Positions 53,345 through 61,931 are shown, numbered from the stretch's first letter. The stretch is DNA of 64,000 nucleotides from CAAGNP01 sp045595965 (GCA_045595965.1 JAZOBN010000029.1:58120-122119); one strand, 5' to 3'. A program made the numbers and translations. The notes: generated from the letters alone by a model not told the origin.

Positions 53345-56065
53345 ATGTCAACTAAAAGAGTTTATTTCTTCGGCGGAAAGGAAGCCGAAGGAAAAGGTTC
53401 CATGAGAAATCTACTTGGCGGAAAAGGTGCAAACCTTGCTGAAATGTGTACACTAGGGATGCCCGTTCCTGCCGGCTTCACCATCACAACAGAGTGCTGT
53501 ACCGAGTACTATGACCTCGGTTGCAAATATCCTGCTGAGTTGGAGCAAGAAGTTAATGCTGCTCTGGCACGTGCAGAAGAGATGATGGGTATGAAATTTG
53601 GTGATAAGGACAACCCTCTTTTGGTTTCTTGCCGTTCTGGTGCCAGAGCTTCTATGCCTGGTATGATGGAAACCGTTCTAAATATCGGTCTTTGCTCAGC
53701 TACCATCCCCGGTATGATTGCAAAGACTCAGAATCCTCGTTTTGTATACGATGCATACCGCCGTCTTATCATGATGTACTCAGACGTGGTTATGGAGAAA
53801 TCTGAAGGTATCGAGCCTGCAGAAGGTATGGGTATTCGTGTTCAGTTGGACCGTATGCTACACGATGTAAAAGAGGCTAAAGGTTACAAATCAGACACAG
53901 ACCTTACCGAAGAAGACCTTATCAAACTTTGCGAAGATTTCAAAGTTCGCGTTAAAGAGGTTCTTGGACAAGAATTCCCAGACGATGCAAAAGCTCAGCT
54001 TTGGGGTGGTATCGGTGCCGTATTCAAATCATGGAACGGTAGAAGAGCTATCGCTTACCGCCGCATCGAAAACATTCCAGATGATTGGGGTACAGCTGTA
54101 AACGTACAGGCAATGGTATTCGGTAATATGGGTTCAAACTCAGCTACCGGTGTTGCTTTCTCACGTAACCCTGCAACCGGTGAGAACAAATTCTACGGTG
54201 AATGGCTGATCAACGCTCAAGGTGAAGACGTTGTAGCTGGTATCCGTACCCCTAACCCTCTTAACGAGGCTACCAAAAACGAACACAACAGACATCTTGC
54301 ATCTCTTGAGACCGCTATGCCTGAGGTTTACAAAGAGCTTGATGAGATTCAAAACAATCTTGAGCACCACTTCACCGATATGCAGGACATCGAGTTCACC
54401 ATCCAGGATGGTAAACTTTGGATGCTCCAATGTCGCGTTGGTAAGAGAACCGGTCTTGCTGCTTTGAATATGGCTATGGATATGCTTCACGAAGGTCTTA
54501 TCGATGAAAAGACCGCTGTTATGCGTGTAGCACCTAACCAACTTGATGAACTCCTTCACCCTATCCTTGATCCTAAAGCAGAGAAAGGTGCACAAGTTAT
54601 TGCACAAGGTCTCCCTGCAGGTCCTGGTGGTGCAGTAGGTAAAATCGTTTTCACAGCAGAAGATGCTGTTGAAGCTGCTGCTAAAGGTGAAAAAGTTATC
54701 CTTGTACGTGAAGAGACCAACCCTGAAGATGTTGAAGGTATGAGAGCTGCTGACGGTCTTTTGACTGCACGTGGCGGTATGACCTCTCACGCTGCTCTTG
54801 TAGCTCGCGGTTGGGGTAAATGCTGTATCGTAGGTTGCGACGCAGTTCAACTCAAGACTGTAGACGAGAAGAGAGTTCTTGTTATCAATGGTAAGACATA
54901 CAACGAAGGTGACATTTTCTCACTGAACGGTAGTAAAGGTTGGGTTTATGATGTAGCTGTAAAAACTATGGATGCATCTGAAAATCCCCGTTTCGTTGAA
55001 TACATGCAGATCGTTGACAAATATCGCAAACTTGGTGTAAGGACCAATGCTGAGAACCCTCAGGATGCACAACAAGCTATCAACTTCGGTGCAGAAGGTA
55101 TCGGTTTGTTCCGTATTGAGCACATGTTCTATGGTGCAAACTCAGAAGCTCCTCTTTCTAAACTTCGCAAGATGATCCTTTCGAAGAACACAGAAGAGAG
55201 AAAAGTTGCCCTTGATGAATTGATGCCTTACGTTATCGACGTTACCAAAGGTACCATGAAAGTTATGAACGGCAAATCTGTTACCTTCCGTCTCCTTGAC
55301 CCACCTTTGCATGAATTCGTTCCACAAGGTGAAGAGAAACAGAAAGAACTTGCTGACGAACTTGGTATCACTGTAGATGCAGTTCAAAAACGTGGTGAGA
55401 GTCTTCACGAAGTAAACCCTATGATGGGTCACCGTGGTGTCCGTCTTGGTATCTCTTATCCAGAAGTAAGTGAAATGCAGTTCAGAGCAATCTTTACCGC
55501 TACTGCACAACTTATCAAAGAGGGTCTTGATCCTCGTCCGGAAATCATGATTCCTGTCACCATTTCTGTAAACGAGCTAGACTTCCAGAAGAAGATTCTT
55601 GACAGAGTTCACGCTGAAGTTGAAGCAGAATTTGGTGTCAAGATCAACTATCTATATGGTACTATGATTGAAATTCCTCGTGCTGCTATCCTTGCTGACA
55701 AGATGGCTGAAACTGCACAGTTCTTCTCATTCGGTACCAACGACTTGACCCAGATGACTTACGGCTTCTCTCGTGATGACATCGGAGGTTTCATGCCTGA
55801 TTACTTGAACAATAAGATTATCCCTAACGATCCATTCCAGACTTTGGATGTGACTTCAGTAGGACATCTTATTGAAATTGGTGTAAAAGGCGGTCGCAGC
55901 ACCAATCCTAACCTTAAAGTAGGTATTTGCGGTGAGCACGGTGGTGACCCTGCATCTGTAGAGTTCTGCCACTTGATCGGCATGAACTACGTATCATGCT
56001 CTCCATTCCGCGTTCCTATCGCAAGATTGGCAGCAGCTCAGGCAGCTATCAAATATGACAAATAG
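53345..56065 (+). CDS. ppdK: pyruvate, phosphate dikinase
   Basis: PpdK (906 residues) interconverts pyruvate + ATP + Pi and PEP + AMP + PPi. It has an N-terminal ATP-grasp domain (GGKGANLAEM), a central phosphohistidine domain with GGMTSHAALVARG (His about 481), and a C-terminal PEP/pyruvate TIM barrel ending with the catalytic-Cys segment GICGEHGGDP (about 860). It works at the PEP-pyruvate node with PckA and, like it, uses optimised codons that suggest high expression. A terminator lies 27 bases after its stop. Confidence 0.98.
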   Translation: MSTKRVYFFGGKEAEGKGSMRNLLGGKGANLAEMCTLGMPVPAGFTITTECCTEYYDLGCKYPAELEQEVNAALARAEEMMGMKFGDKDNPLLVSCRSGARASMPGMMETVLNIGLCSATIPGMIAKTQNPRFVYDAYRRLIMMYSDVVMEKSEGIEPAEGMGIRVQLDRMLHDVKEAKGYKSDTDLTEEDLIKLCEDFKVRVKEVLGQEFPDDAKAQLWGGIGAVFKSWNGRRAIAYRRIENIPDDWGTAVNVQAMVFGNMGSNSATGVAFSRNPATGENKFYGEWLINAQGEDVVAGIRTPNPLNEATKNEHNRHLASLETAMPEVYKELDEIQNNLEHHFTDMQDIEFTIQDGKLWMLQCRVGKRTGLAALNMAMDMLHEGLIDEKTAVMRVAPNQLDELLHPILDPKAEKGAQVIAQGLPAGPGGAVGKIVFTAEDAVEAAAKGEKVILVREETNPEDVEGMRAADGLLTARGGMTSHAALVARGWGKCCIVGCDAVQLKTVDEKRVLVINGKTYNEGDIFSLNGSKGWVYDVAVKTMDASENPRFVEYMQIVDKYRKLGVRTNAENPQDAQQAINFGAEGIGLFRIEHMFYGANSEAPLSKLRKMILSKNTEERKVALDELMPYVIDVTKGTMKVMNGKSVTFRLLDPPLHEFVPQGEEKQKELADELGITVDAVQKRGESLHEVNPMMGHRGVRLGISYPEVSEMQFRAIFTATAQLIKEGLDPRPEIMIPVTISVNELDFQKKILDRVHAEVEAEFGVKINYLYGTMIEIPRAAILADKMAETAQFFSFGTNDLTQMTYGFSRDDIGGFMPDYLNNKIIPNDPFQTLDVTSVGHLIEIGVKGGRSTNPNLKVGICGEHGGDPASVEFCHLIGMNYVSCSPFRVPIARLAAAQAAIKYDK

Positions 56066-56068
56066 TCG

Positions 56069-57121
56069 TTAACGATTAGAATAACGTAAAGAATCTCCCC
56101 ATTGGTTCCAGCCGATGGGGATATTTTTTTGAGTCAGGAATTGCTCAATTTTTGATTTGGAAATGGCTGCATCATCCTCAATTCCCGGTTTATTTTCGTA
56201 TATCTGATACTCTTTGCGTACTTGCTGAAGGGTCATATTGGGCATAATGACATTAGCACCTGCCATAATTGCCATCTCCCTCCCTTCAGGATGGAGAGTC
56301 TGCATGGCTGTAGTAGCGGCAATATTTATATCTGGCATCATCAGACGTAGCAATGCCACCATTTTCAGAGACAGTGTCAATCTCTCTTCCGGAGGGAGGA
56401 TATTGTTTCTGAGAGGCCACATAGGTGTCTGCGAATGCTCAATATAAGGGCCCATTCCACACATATCTATATCAAAATCTCTAAAAAAGAGAAGATCGTC
56501 GGCCAAATGCTCTGCAGTTTGGAAAGGGAGCCCTATCATTACCCCTGTCCCCACTTGATAACCAGCCAATTTCAGATCTATAAGTGCCCGCATACGTGAG
56601 TTGAATGAATGATTTTCATCTGAAGGATGAATCATATTGTACAACTGCTCATTGGATGTCTCTATCCGGAGGAGATAGCGGTGCGCCCCTGCATCAAACC
56701 ACTCCTCATAAACCTCAAACGGCTGCTCTCCCAAAGAGAGCGTAATTCCCAGAGGATTCTCCTTGGAGAGTCTCTTTATCTTCCTGATCAGTTTTTTTAT
56801 ATCCTTTACAAATGACTTATCTTGTCGCTCCCCCCCTTGAATCACGATTGAGCCATATCCCGCTTCATGGGCAAATTTAGCTGCTTCCAGGACTTCATCA
56901 TTGGAGAGCTGATATCTCTCTACTGATCTATTTCCTGAGCGTATGCCACAATAGAGGCAATTCTTCTGACAAATATTTGAAATTTCAATAAGTCCACGGA
57001 GATATACATTCTCCCCTACACTATCGACCTTGGTGCGGTATGCAGCATCATAAAGTTGTGAGACCACCTGAGGATCCCTTTCATTCAATAATTCTACTAT
57101 ATAAGACCTATCTAATTCCAT
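56069..57121 (-). CDS. hydE: [FeFe]-hydrogenase H-cluster radical SAM maturase HydE
   Basis: HydE (350 residues) is a radical SAM enzyme that helps make the bridging dithiomethylamine and Fe(CO)2CN part of the H-cluster. The CX3CX2C motif is CQKNCLYC (Cys51, 55 and 58). The family traits GYGSIVIQGGER and MIGLPFQT follow. It overlaps hydF by 14 bases. The ppdK terminator hairpin is encoded in its last codons on the other strand. Confidence 0.94.
   Translation of the reverse strand: MELDRSYIVELLNERDPQVVSQLYDAAYRTKVDSVGENVYLRGLIEISNICQKNCLYCGIRSGNRSVERYQLSNDEVLEAAKFAHEAGYGSIVIQGGERQDKSFVKDIKKLIRKIKRLSKENPLGITLSLGEQPFEVYEEWFDAGAHRYLLRIETSNEQLYNMIHPSDENHSFNSRMRALIDLKLAGYQVGTGVMIGLPFQTAEHLADDLLFFRDFDIDMCGMGPYIEHSQTPMWPLRNNILPPEERLTLSLKMVALLRLMMPDINIAATTAMQTLHPEGREMAIMAGANVIMPNMTLQQVRKEYQIYENKPGIEDDAAISKSKIEQFLTQKNIPIGWNQWGDSLRYSNR
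56092..56130 (+). terminator. terminator of ppdK inside the 3' end of hydE
   Basis: TCCCCAT (56096-56102) pairs with ATGGGGA (56115-56121), with weak extension beyond a mismatch, and is followed by TATTTTTTT. On the plus strand it would stop ppdK transcripts. The same bases encode the end of HydE on the minus strand. Confidence 0.75.
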
Positions 57122-58301
57122 CCTCTGAGAGTTTTATACCCTTCATAAACGCAATTGCCATACCATAGTTGGTTACAGGTATTCCAGCCACAATCGCCGG
57201 CTTCAACCTCATATAGAGCTGCTTGGGGGTTATCATGCACCCCCCGCACTGAACCACCAGAGAATAGTCGGTTATCCTCCTTTCAATCTTATCCAGGCCA
57301 GCCACCACATCAAATTCAAGGCTCTTCCCGGTGAATTTTCTGAAAAGTGCAGGAAGTTTTACCCTTCCTATATCCTCACATGAGGAGTGGTGTGAGCAGG
57401 ACTCAAGAATCAGCAATCTGTCTCCATCCTTAAGGGAATTGATCTGAGGAGTCCCCTCAAGGTAATATCTGTAGCAACTGCTCTTTCGTGCCATTAGGAC
57501 GCTGAAACTTGTCAAAGGGACCTTTTCCGGGACGATGGCTGCTACTTGAGAAAAAGCTTGACTATCGGTCACCACAAGATCCGGTAGAGGATATGTTTCA
57601 AGATATTGCTTCAGGGAACCTTGCTGCACCACCGAGACAATAGATTTCTTGTCAAGCAGTTCCCTTATTGCCATTGCCTGAGGCAATATAAGTCTCCCTT
57701 CAGGGGCCTCTGAATCGATAGGGCAGACAAGGAGCACGCGAGAGTAGTCAAGTCCTTCAAACATCCCCCTCTGCTGATAAGGGGCAACCAACTGATAAGC
57801 CTTGAAAAGGTATGCCAAAAGTAGATCCACCGCCTCTCTCTCCTCTTGTGGATCAAGTGAAGCACAGGAGAATTCCACCACATCCAGATGAAATGTCTCT
57901 GCCAACTCCACAGCAACTGTAGGATCCAGAGGGACAATATCCGACTGGTTATGAACCAGAATCACCGGAACATCTTGTTTTAGCAGAGCATCAAGCATCC
58001 CTTTCTCCTCCTTTCCGAACATATTTCCAGCAAAAAGAAGCAAAGCAATATCTACTTGATTTACAATCGCTTCACTCTTCTTTACCCTCATTTCCCCCAA
58101 ATCTCCTGAATCATCAATGCCGGCAGTATCTATAAGATTGCACCTTCCCATATCGGGGAGCTCAATTCTCTTTTTCACAGCATCTGTAGTGGTCCCCGGG
58201 ACAGATGAAACAATTGATGTTTCCTGCCCCGACAGAAGATTTATCAAGGAAGATTTTCCCACATTTCTCCTCCCGAAAATACCAATATTAGTAATAGACA
58301 T
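57108..58301 (-). CDS. hydF: [FeFe]-hydrogenase maturation GTPase HydF
   Basis: HydF (397 residues) is the scaffold that carries the H-cluster precursor to the hydrogenase. The GTPase motifs are G1 GRRNVGKSS, G3 DTAGI, and a G4 segment NQSD in place of the usual NKxD. A dimerisation domain follows. The C-terminal cluster domain shows Cys302 and His304 in ESCSHH, and Cys352 and Cys355 in VQCGGC, where many HydF proteins have HC. hydG and the hydrogenase are not in the window. It overlaps hydE and diverges from the antiporter gene. Confidence 0.93.
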   Translation of the reverse strand: MSITNIGIFGRRNVGKSSLINLLSGQETSIVSSVPGTTTDAVKKRIELPDMGRCNLIDTAGIDDSGDLGEMRVKKSEAIVNQVDIALLLFAGNMFGKEEKGMLDALLKQDVPVILVHNQSDIVPLDPTVAVELAETFHLDVVEFSCASLDPQEEREAVDLLLAYLFKAYQLVAPYQQRGMFEGLDYSRVLLVCPIDSEAPEGRLILPQAMAIRELLDKKSIVSVVQQGSLKQYLETYPLPDLVVTDSQAFSQVAAIVPEKVPLTSFSVLMARKSSCYRYYLEGTPQINSLKDGDRLLILESCSHHSSCEDIGRVKLPALFRKFTGKSLEFDVVAGLDKIERRITDYSLVVQCGGCMITPKQLYMRLKPAIVAGIPVTNYGMAIAFMKGIKLSEDGIR

Positions 58302-58331
58302 ATATCTCTTTTCTAATCATTTGATGTAACA

Positions 58332-58339
58332 CAAATGTA
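58332..58339 (-). promoter_or_regulatory. -7 box for hydF-hydE
   Basis: The minus strand reads TACATTTG, matching TAnnTTTG, 30 bases before the hydF ATG. No -33 box is evident. Confidence 0.4.
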
Positions 58340-58362
58340 ACACTTTATTCAAAATAAAATGC

Positions 58363-58370
58363 TATCTTTG
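58363..58370 (+). promoter_or_regulatory. -7 box for the antiporter-popT unit
   Basis: TATCTTTG matches TAnnTTTG and lies 24 bases upstream of the ATG at 58394. The -33 region is degenerate. Confidence 0.45.
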
Positions 58371-58393
58371 ATTTTTAATAAGTGTATTGGGAC

Positions 58394-59857
58394 ATGATAA
58401 CGGAAGGTTTTTTGCTTGTAGGCGCTATATTGCTTGTAGTCAGCATATTTGTAAGTAAATTAAGTTACAAATTCGGTGTTCCTACCCTTTTACTCTTCCT
58501 GTTGGTGGGTATGGTATTCGGCAGTGATGGTGTCGGAATCGAATTCAACAACATGAAATATGCCCAGGCTATCGGTATCGTAGCGATGAGTATTATCCTA
58601 TTCTCGGGCGGTATGGACACCAAATTCTCAGACATCAAACCCGTAGTGATACCCGGATTGATCCTCTCCACTGTGGGGGTGATTCTTACAGCGCTAATAA
58701 CAGGATTTTTTATCTATCTCCTTTCAAAATCGGCAATCATATCGATAACATTCTCTCTTGCCACATCGATCCTTCTGGCATCCACAATGGCATCTACCGA
58801 CTCTGCTTCTGTATTCAGCATCCTCAGAGGACAAAGCATGGGGTTAAAAAACAATCTGCGACCTATGCTTGAGCTGGAAAGCGGTAGTAATGACCCGGTT
58901 GCATACATTATGACCATTACAATGATCGGTGCAGTGACCTCTGGTGAGGGATTATCGTGGATGCTCGTTCTCAATTTCTTTGTACAATTGTGTGTCGGTG
59001 CGCTATTCGGATATCTCTTCGGTAAAATCGGTGTATTCGTTGTAAATAAAATCAATCTCCACAACACATCGCTCTACCCCATCCTGGTATTGTGTCTGAT
59101 TTTCGTAACCTATTCATCCACATTTTTTTTGAACGGAAACGGATATTTGGCAGTATATATTGCAGGTATGGTTATCGGTAACCACCCACTTGTCAAAAAG
59201 ATGGAAACCTCCACTTTCCTTGACGGTCTCACATGGCTCTTCCAGATAATCATGTTCTTGATCCTCGGGCTATTGGTAAATCCTCACGAGCTCCTCTCGG
59301 TGGCGCCATTTGCAATCCTCGTTGGAATTTTCATGATCATTTTCGCAAGGCCTCTGACCGTATTCATTGCACTTCTTCCATTCAAGAAAATCGACACCAA
59401 GTCCAAACTATTTGTATCTTGGGTAGGATTGCGCGGAGCAGTTCCCATTCTCTTCGCTACATACCCTGTAATTGCAAATGTGCCCGATTCGCACATCATC
59501 TTCAATGTAGTATTCTTCATCACCATCCTCTCCCTCATCATTCAGGGGATGACCATTCCATTTTTCGCAAGAAAACTTGAATTGAACGAGAAAATAGAGA
59601 AAGAGGGGAACGATTTTGGCATAGTATTTCCTGAAGAGATTGACTCCAAACTGTGGGATGTGGAGATAACAGAGCACATGCTTGTACATGGCAATAGACT
59701 GATGGACATGCAGTTACCGAAAGGAATTCTTGTTATCATGATAAAAAGGGATGACAAGTACATAATCCCTAATGGAGATGCAGAGATACATATTGGAGAC
59801 AAACTTCTTCTGGTATCCGCATCCGAGCAAGATGAGCCCCATCTTCTCCAACCTTAA
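58394..59857 (+). CDS. potassium/proton antiporter (CvrA/NhaP2-like)
   Basis: This 487-residue inner-membrane protein has about twelve helices of a CPA1-type Na+(K+)/H+ exchanger and a cytoplasmic C-terminal RCK_C/TrkA_C-like domain (about the last 80 residues). Signature segments include STDSASVFSILRG and LELESGSNDPVAYI, where Asp is the likely ion site. The upstream GTG at 58382 is a less likely start than the ATG chosen. It exchanges cytoplasmic K+ for H+ to control pH and volume. It heads a three-gene plus-strand unit. Confidence 0.92.
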   Translation: MITEGFLLVGAILLVVSIFVSKLSYKFGVPTLLLFLLVGMVFGSDGVGIEFNNMKYAQAIGIVAMSIILFSGGMDTKFSDIKPVVIPGLILSTVGVILTALITGFFIYLLSKSAIISITFSLATSILLASTMASTDSASVFSILRGQSMGLKNNLRPMLELESGSNDPVAYIMTITMIGAVTSGEGLSWMLVLNFFVQLCVGALFGYLFGKIGVFVVNKINLHNTSLYPILVLCLIFVTYSSTFFLNGNGYLAVYIAGMVIGNHPLVKKMETSTFLDGLTWLFQIIMFLILGLLVNPHELLSVAPFAILVGIFMIIFARPLTVFIALLPFKKIDTKSKLFVSWVGLRGAVPILFATYPVIANVPDSHIIFNVVFFITILSLIIQGMTIPFFARKLELNEKIEKEGNDFGIVFPEEIDSKLWDVEITEHMLVHGNRLMDMQLPKGILVIMIKRDDKYIIPNGDAEIHIGDKLLLVSASEQDEPHLLQP

Positions 59858-59870
59858 TTGAAAGAGCCTT

Positions 59871-60428
59871 ATGATATCGTGCATCGTCAGATTTTTACAG
59901 AGCAGAGTTCTGAAGAACATCCCTTTTTCTGTCAGAAAGGCATTTATCCCCATTTCAAATGCAACAAAGGTAGGCTTCATTTTTGATGGGAATGAAGAAA
60001 ACAGCTATGACTGCGTAAAGTATCTCGAAAGTGTCCTCAAAGAGAACAAAGTGACATACAAAGGGATATGCCTTGATATCATCGACCACAAAGATGGAGA
60101 AATCAAACACCAGAATGATCCGTATGTTACATATCTGTACAAAAAGGAGATTTCAAAAATAGGTGTACCCGATGAAGATATAATAAGAAAGTTCATATCA
60201 GAACAATATGACATCTTGTTCGACCTTACATTCAACGACTCATTTACCCTCAGATACCTCATCAAATCTGCCAAAACGCCATTCATCATTGGGTTTGACA
60301 GCAGGAGGAAAGAGTATCACGACATGACCTTCAGTTCTCCTGAAGAGAAGAACAAGGATTTGGTCGAGCATATCAAAACAGCAACAAAATTCCTAACAAC
60401 AATAAAATCAGAAAACAACAATGAGTAA
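59871..60428 (+). CDS. DUF6913-like protein of unknown function
   Basis: This 185-residue protein has a basic N-terminal helix (VRFLQSRVLKNIPFSVRK), then an alpha/beta segment with KVGFIFDGNEENSYDCVKYL and DILFDLTFNDSFTLRYLIKS. It resembles a Bacteroidota-specific unknown family (DUF6913 in my memory). Its end overlaps the popT start by 8 bases, so the two are translationally coupled. Function is unknown. Confidence 0.8.
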   Translation: MISCIVRFLQSRVLKNIPFSVRKAFIPISNATKVGFIFDGNEENSYDCVKYLESVLKENKVTYKGICLDIIDHKDGEIKHQNDPYVTYLYKKEISKIGVPDEDIIRKFISEQYDILFDLTFNDSFTLRYLIKSAKTPFIIGFDSRRKEYHDMTFSSPEEKNKDLVEHIKTATKFLTTIKSENNNE

Positions 60429-61392
60429 ATTTACCTCTTACCTTGGAGTAGCCATCAAAGGTATGTGTATGGGGGCTGCAGATGTTATCCCAGGAGTGTC
60501 TGGAGGGACTATCGCTTTCATCACCGGTATATATGACAAATTTGTAGGATCGCTCAACAATATAGACTCTTCAGCAGTAAAAATGTTGTTCAAAGGGAAA
60601 TTCAAGGATCTTTGGCAACACATCAATGGATCTTTCCTTTTGAGTCTCTTCTTTGGAATTCTGGTAAGTGTCCTGTCACTTGCCAAGCTGATGCAATATC
60701 TCCTTCTCAACCACCCTATAGAGACCTGGGGCTTCTTCTTCGGACTTATCGTAGCCTCCTCAATCTTTATTCTCAAAAGGATTGAAGGATGGAAATTTAA
60801 GGAGTACATCCTTTTGGTTATAGGCATTGTCATGGGTGTTGTAGTATGCACCCTCTCCCCCACCACCACATCAGAAGCATTGTGGTTTGTATTCATTAGT
60901 GGTGCCCTTGCAATTTGTGCTATGATCCTCCCCGGAGTTTCGGGAAGTTTTATCCTTTTGATACTGGGGAAATATGAATACATAATGGGAACCATATCTG
61001 ACCTCACATCGGGAATCAACATCGGCTCAAACCTTATCGTATTGGCAATGTTCGGACTTGGATGCATATTTGGAATCCTTTCATTCTCCAAATTCCTCCA
61101 CTGGCTCCTCGAAGACTATAAAAAACAGACCATCCTCGTAATGGCCGGTTTCATCATCGGTTCACTTGTAAAAGTGTGGCCATGGAGCAACATGGAAGCA
61201 ATTGCCAAATCACAATTCCCTATCCTGAGAGAGATGCCCCAACAATTCCTCTCAGAAGTGATGCCCAACTACATCCAGCAGGTCGATATGCACTGGTTCT
61301 CAGCAGCCCTATTTGCTGTTATCGGTCTGTGTCTCATTTTCGGAATTGAAATCACCGGCAAAATGATTGCCAAGAAAAGAGAAAATAAATAA
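60421..61392 (+). CDS. popT: DUF368 polyprenyl-phosphate transporter (PopT family)
   Basis: This 323-residue inner-membrane protein has about eight to nine helices. The DUF368 signature GMCMGAADVIPGVSGGTIAF opens the protein, and a second copy, ICAMILPGVSGSFILLILG, lies in the middle. Members of this family were identified as transporters that return undecaprenyl phosphate to the cytoplasmic side for cell-wall and surface-polymer synthesis. The symbol follows that family; activity here is inferred from homology. Confidence 0.92.
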   Translation: MSKFTSYLGVAIKGMCMGAADVIPGVSGGTIAFITGIYDKFVGSLNNIDSSAVKMLFKGKFKDLWQHINGSFLLSLFFGILVSVLSLAKLMQYLLLNHPIETWGFFFGLIVASSIFILKRIEGWKFKEYILLVIGIVMGVVVCTLSPTTTSEALWFVFISGALAICAMILPGVSGSFILLILGKYEYIMGTISDLTSGINIGSNLIVLAMFGLGCIFGILSFSKFLHWLLEDYKKQTILVMAGFIIGSLVKVWPWSNMEAIAKSQFPILREMPQQFLSEVMPNYIQQVDMHWFSAALFAVIGLCLIFGIEITGKMIAKKRENK

Positions 61393-61400
61393 CCAAACGG

Positions 61401-61430
61401 TTGCTCTTTTATAAATTTTACTTATATTTG
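61401..61430 (+). promoter_or_regulatory. promoter of tRNA-Arg
   Basis: TTG (61401-61403, in GGTTG) lies 19 bases before TATATTTG (61423-61430), an exact -7 box at correct spacing. The -33 element reads GTTG rather than TTTG, a one-base deviation. A small CGGA-gaaa-TCCG hairpin is in the short leader. Confidence 0.75.
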
Positions 61431-61468
61431 CACCCTCTTTCGGAGAAATCCGGAAAACATAGTGGATT

Positions 61469-61542
61469 GGTTCGGTAGCTCAGTTGGATAGAGCAACAGC
61501 CTTCTAAGCTGTGGGTCTTGGGTTCGAATCCCAACCGAATCA
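61469..61542 (+). tRNA. tRNA-Arg (anticodon TCT)
   Basis: A 74-base cloverleaf: acceptor GGTTCGG pairs with CCGAATC (one G-U), the T-loop is GGTTCGAATCC, and the anticodon stem ACAGC/GCTGT encloses CTTCTAA with anticodon TCT. It reads AGA/AGG codons. The gene is a plausible integration target, since accessory-looking DNA begins right after it. Confidence 0.95.
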
Positions 61543-61548
61543 CGAAGT

Positions 61549-61589
61549 AAAAATCAGAAGTCACTGATAATTAAAGACTTCCGATTTTC
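61549..61589 (+). terminator. terminator of tRNA-Arg
   Basis: AAATCAGAAGTC (61551-61562) pairs with GACTTCCGATTT (61576-61587) with one mismatch and a 13-base loop, followed by TTCTTTATT. It ends the tRNA transcript. Confidence 0.7.
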
Positions 61590-61602
61590 TTTATTGCATT
61601 TC

Positions 61603-61620
61603 TGGCGAGTTTTTGGCGAG
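61603..61620. repeat. paired TGGCGAG direct repeats beyond tRNA-Arg
   Basis: TGGCGAG occurs at 61603-61609 and 61614-61620, an 11-base period equal to about one helical turn. Such phased repeats resemble recombinase or regulator binding sites at the boundary of an integrated element. No integrase gene is in the window. Confidence 0.45.
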
Positions 61621-61630
61621 ATGTTAATTA

Positions 61631-61888
61631 TTATCGACCATATCTACGCATAATCTCATCATTATCATCAAAGCACTGCTTGATATAACGCTTAAGAGCA
61701 TCTAATGCTTCAGCAGCCAACCTTTTCCTTCTTTCCTTTTGTTCCCTATCCAAAAGAGTAACACTTTCAATATCCTCTTCTGCCATCTCATTTAAAATGG
61801 CCATCGTATACTCGAGTTTTGCCTCATCCCTACTTTGGGCTTGAAACAACTCACTCATTAACTTTACTGCCTTTTCAAAATTGTTCAT
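61631..61888 (-). CDS. 85-residue helical protein, unknown
   Basis: This small protein is predicted almost wholly helical and highly charged (starts MNNFEKAVKLMSELFQAQS, later EAKLEYTMAILNEMAEEDIE and REQKERRKRLAAEAL). I recognise no family. It is the first gene beyond tRNA-Arg and diverges from the cysteine-rich gene. A TAATTTTG -7 box precedes it on its own strand. Confidence 0.65.
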   Translation of the reverse strand: MNNFEKAVKLMSELFQAQSRDEAKLEYTMAILNEMAEEDIESVTLLDREQKERRKRLAAEALDALKRYIKQCFDDNDEIMRRYGR

Positions 61889-61904
61889 ATCGTAGTATTT
61901 TTTA

Positions 61905-61912
61905 CAAAATTA
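61905..61912 (-). promoter_or_regulatory. -7 box for the 85-residue protein
   Basis: The minus strand reads TAATTTTG, matching TAnnTTTG, 16 bases upstream of the ATG at 61888. Confidence 0.4.
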
Positions 61913-61931
61913 TGAAATTTTGAAATATATT

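Noticed and set aside
54161..54850. A 229-codon minus-strand frame opposite ppdK
   Set aside because: It lies wholly inside a strongly codon-biased, well-recognised gene and its product (rich in Thr, Ser, Phe, Cys) shows no domain; it is a shadow of codon bias.
60438..61091. A 217-codon minus-strand frame opposite popT
   Set aside because: The protein is a proline/isoleucine-rich mirror of the membrane helices of popT, without start context or motifs.
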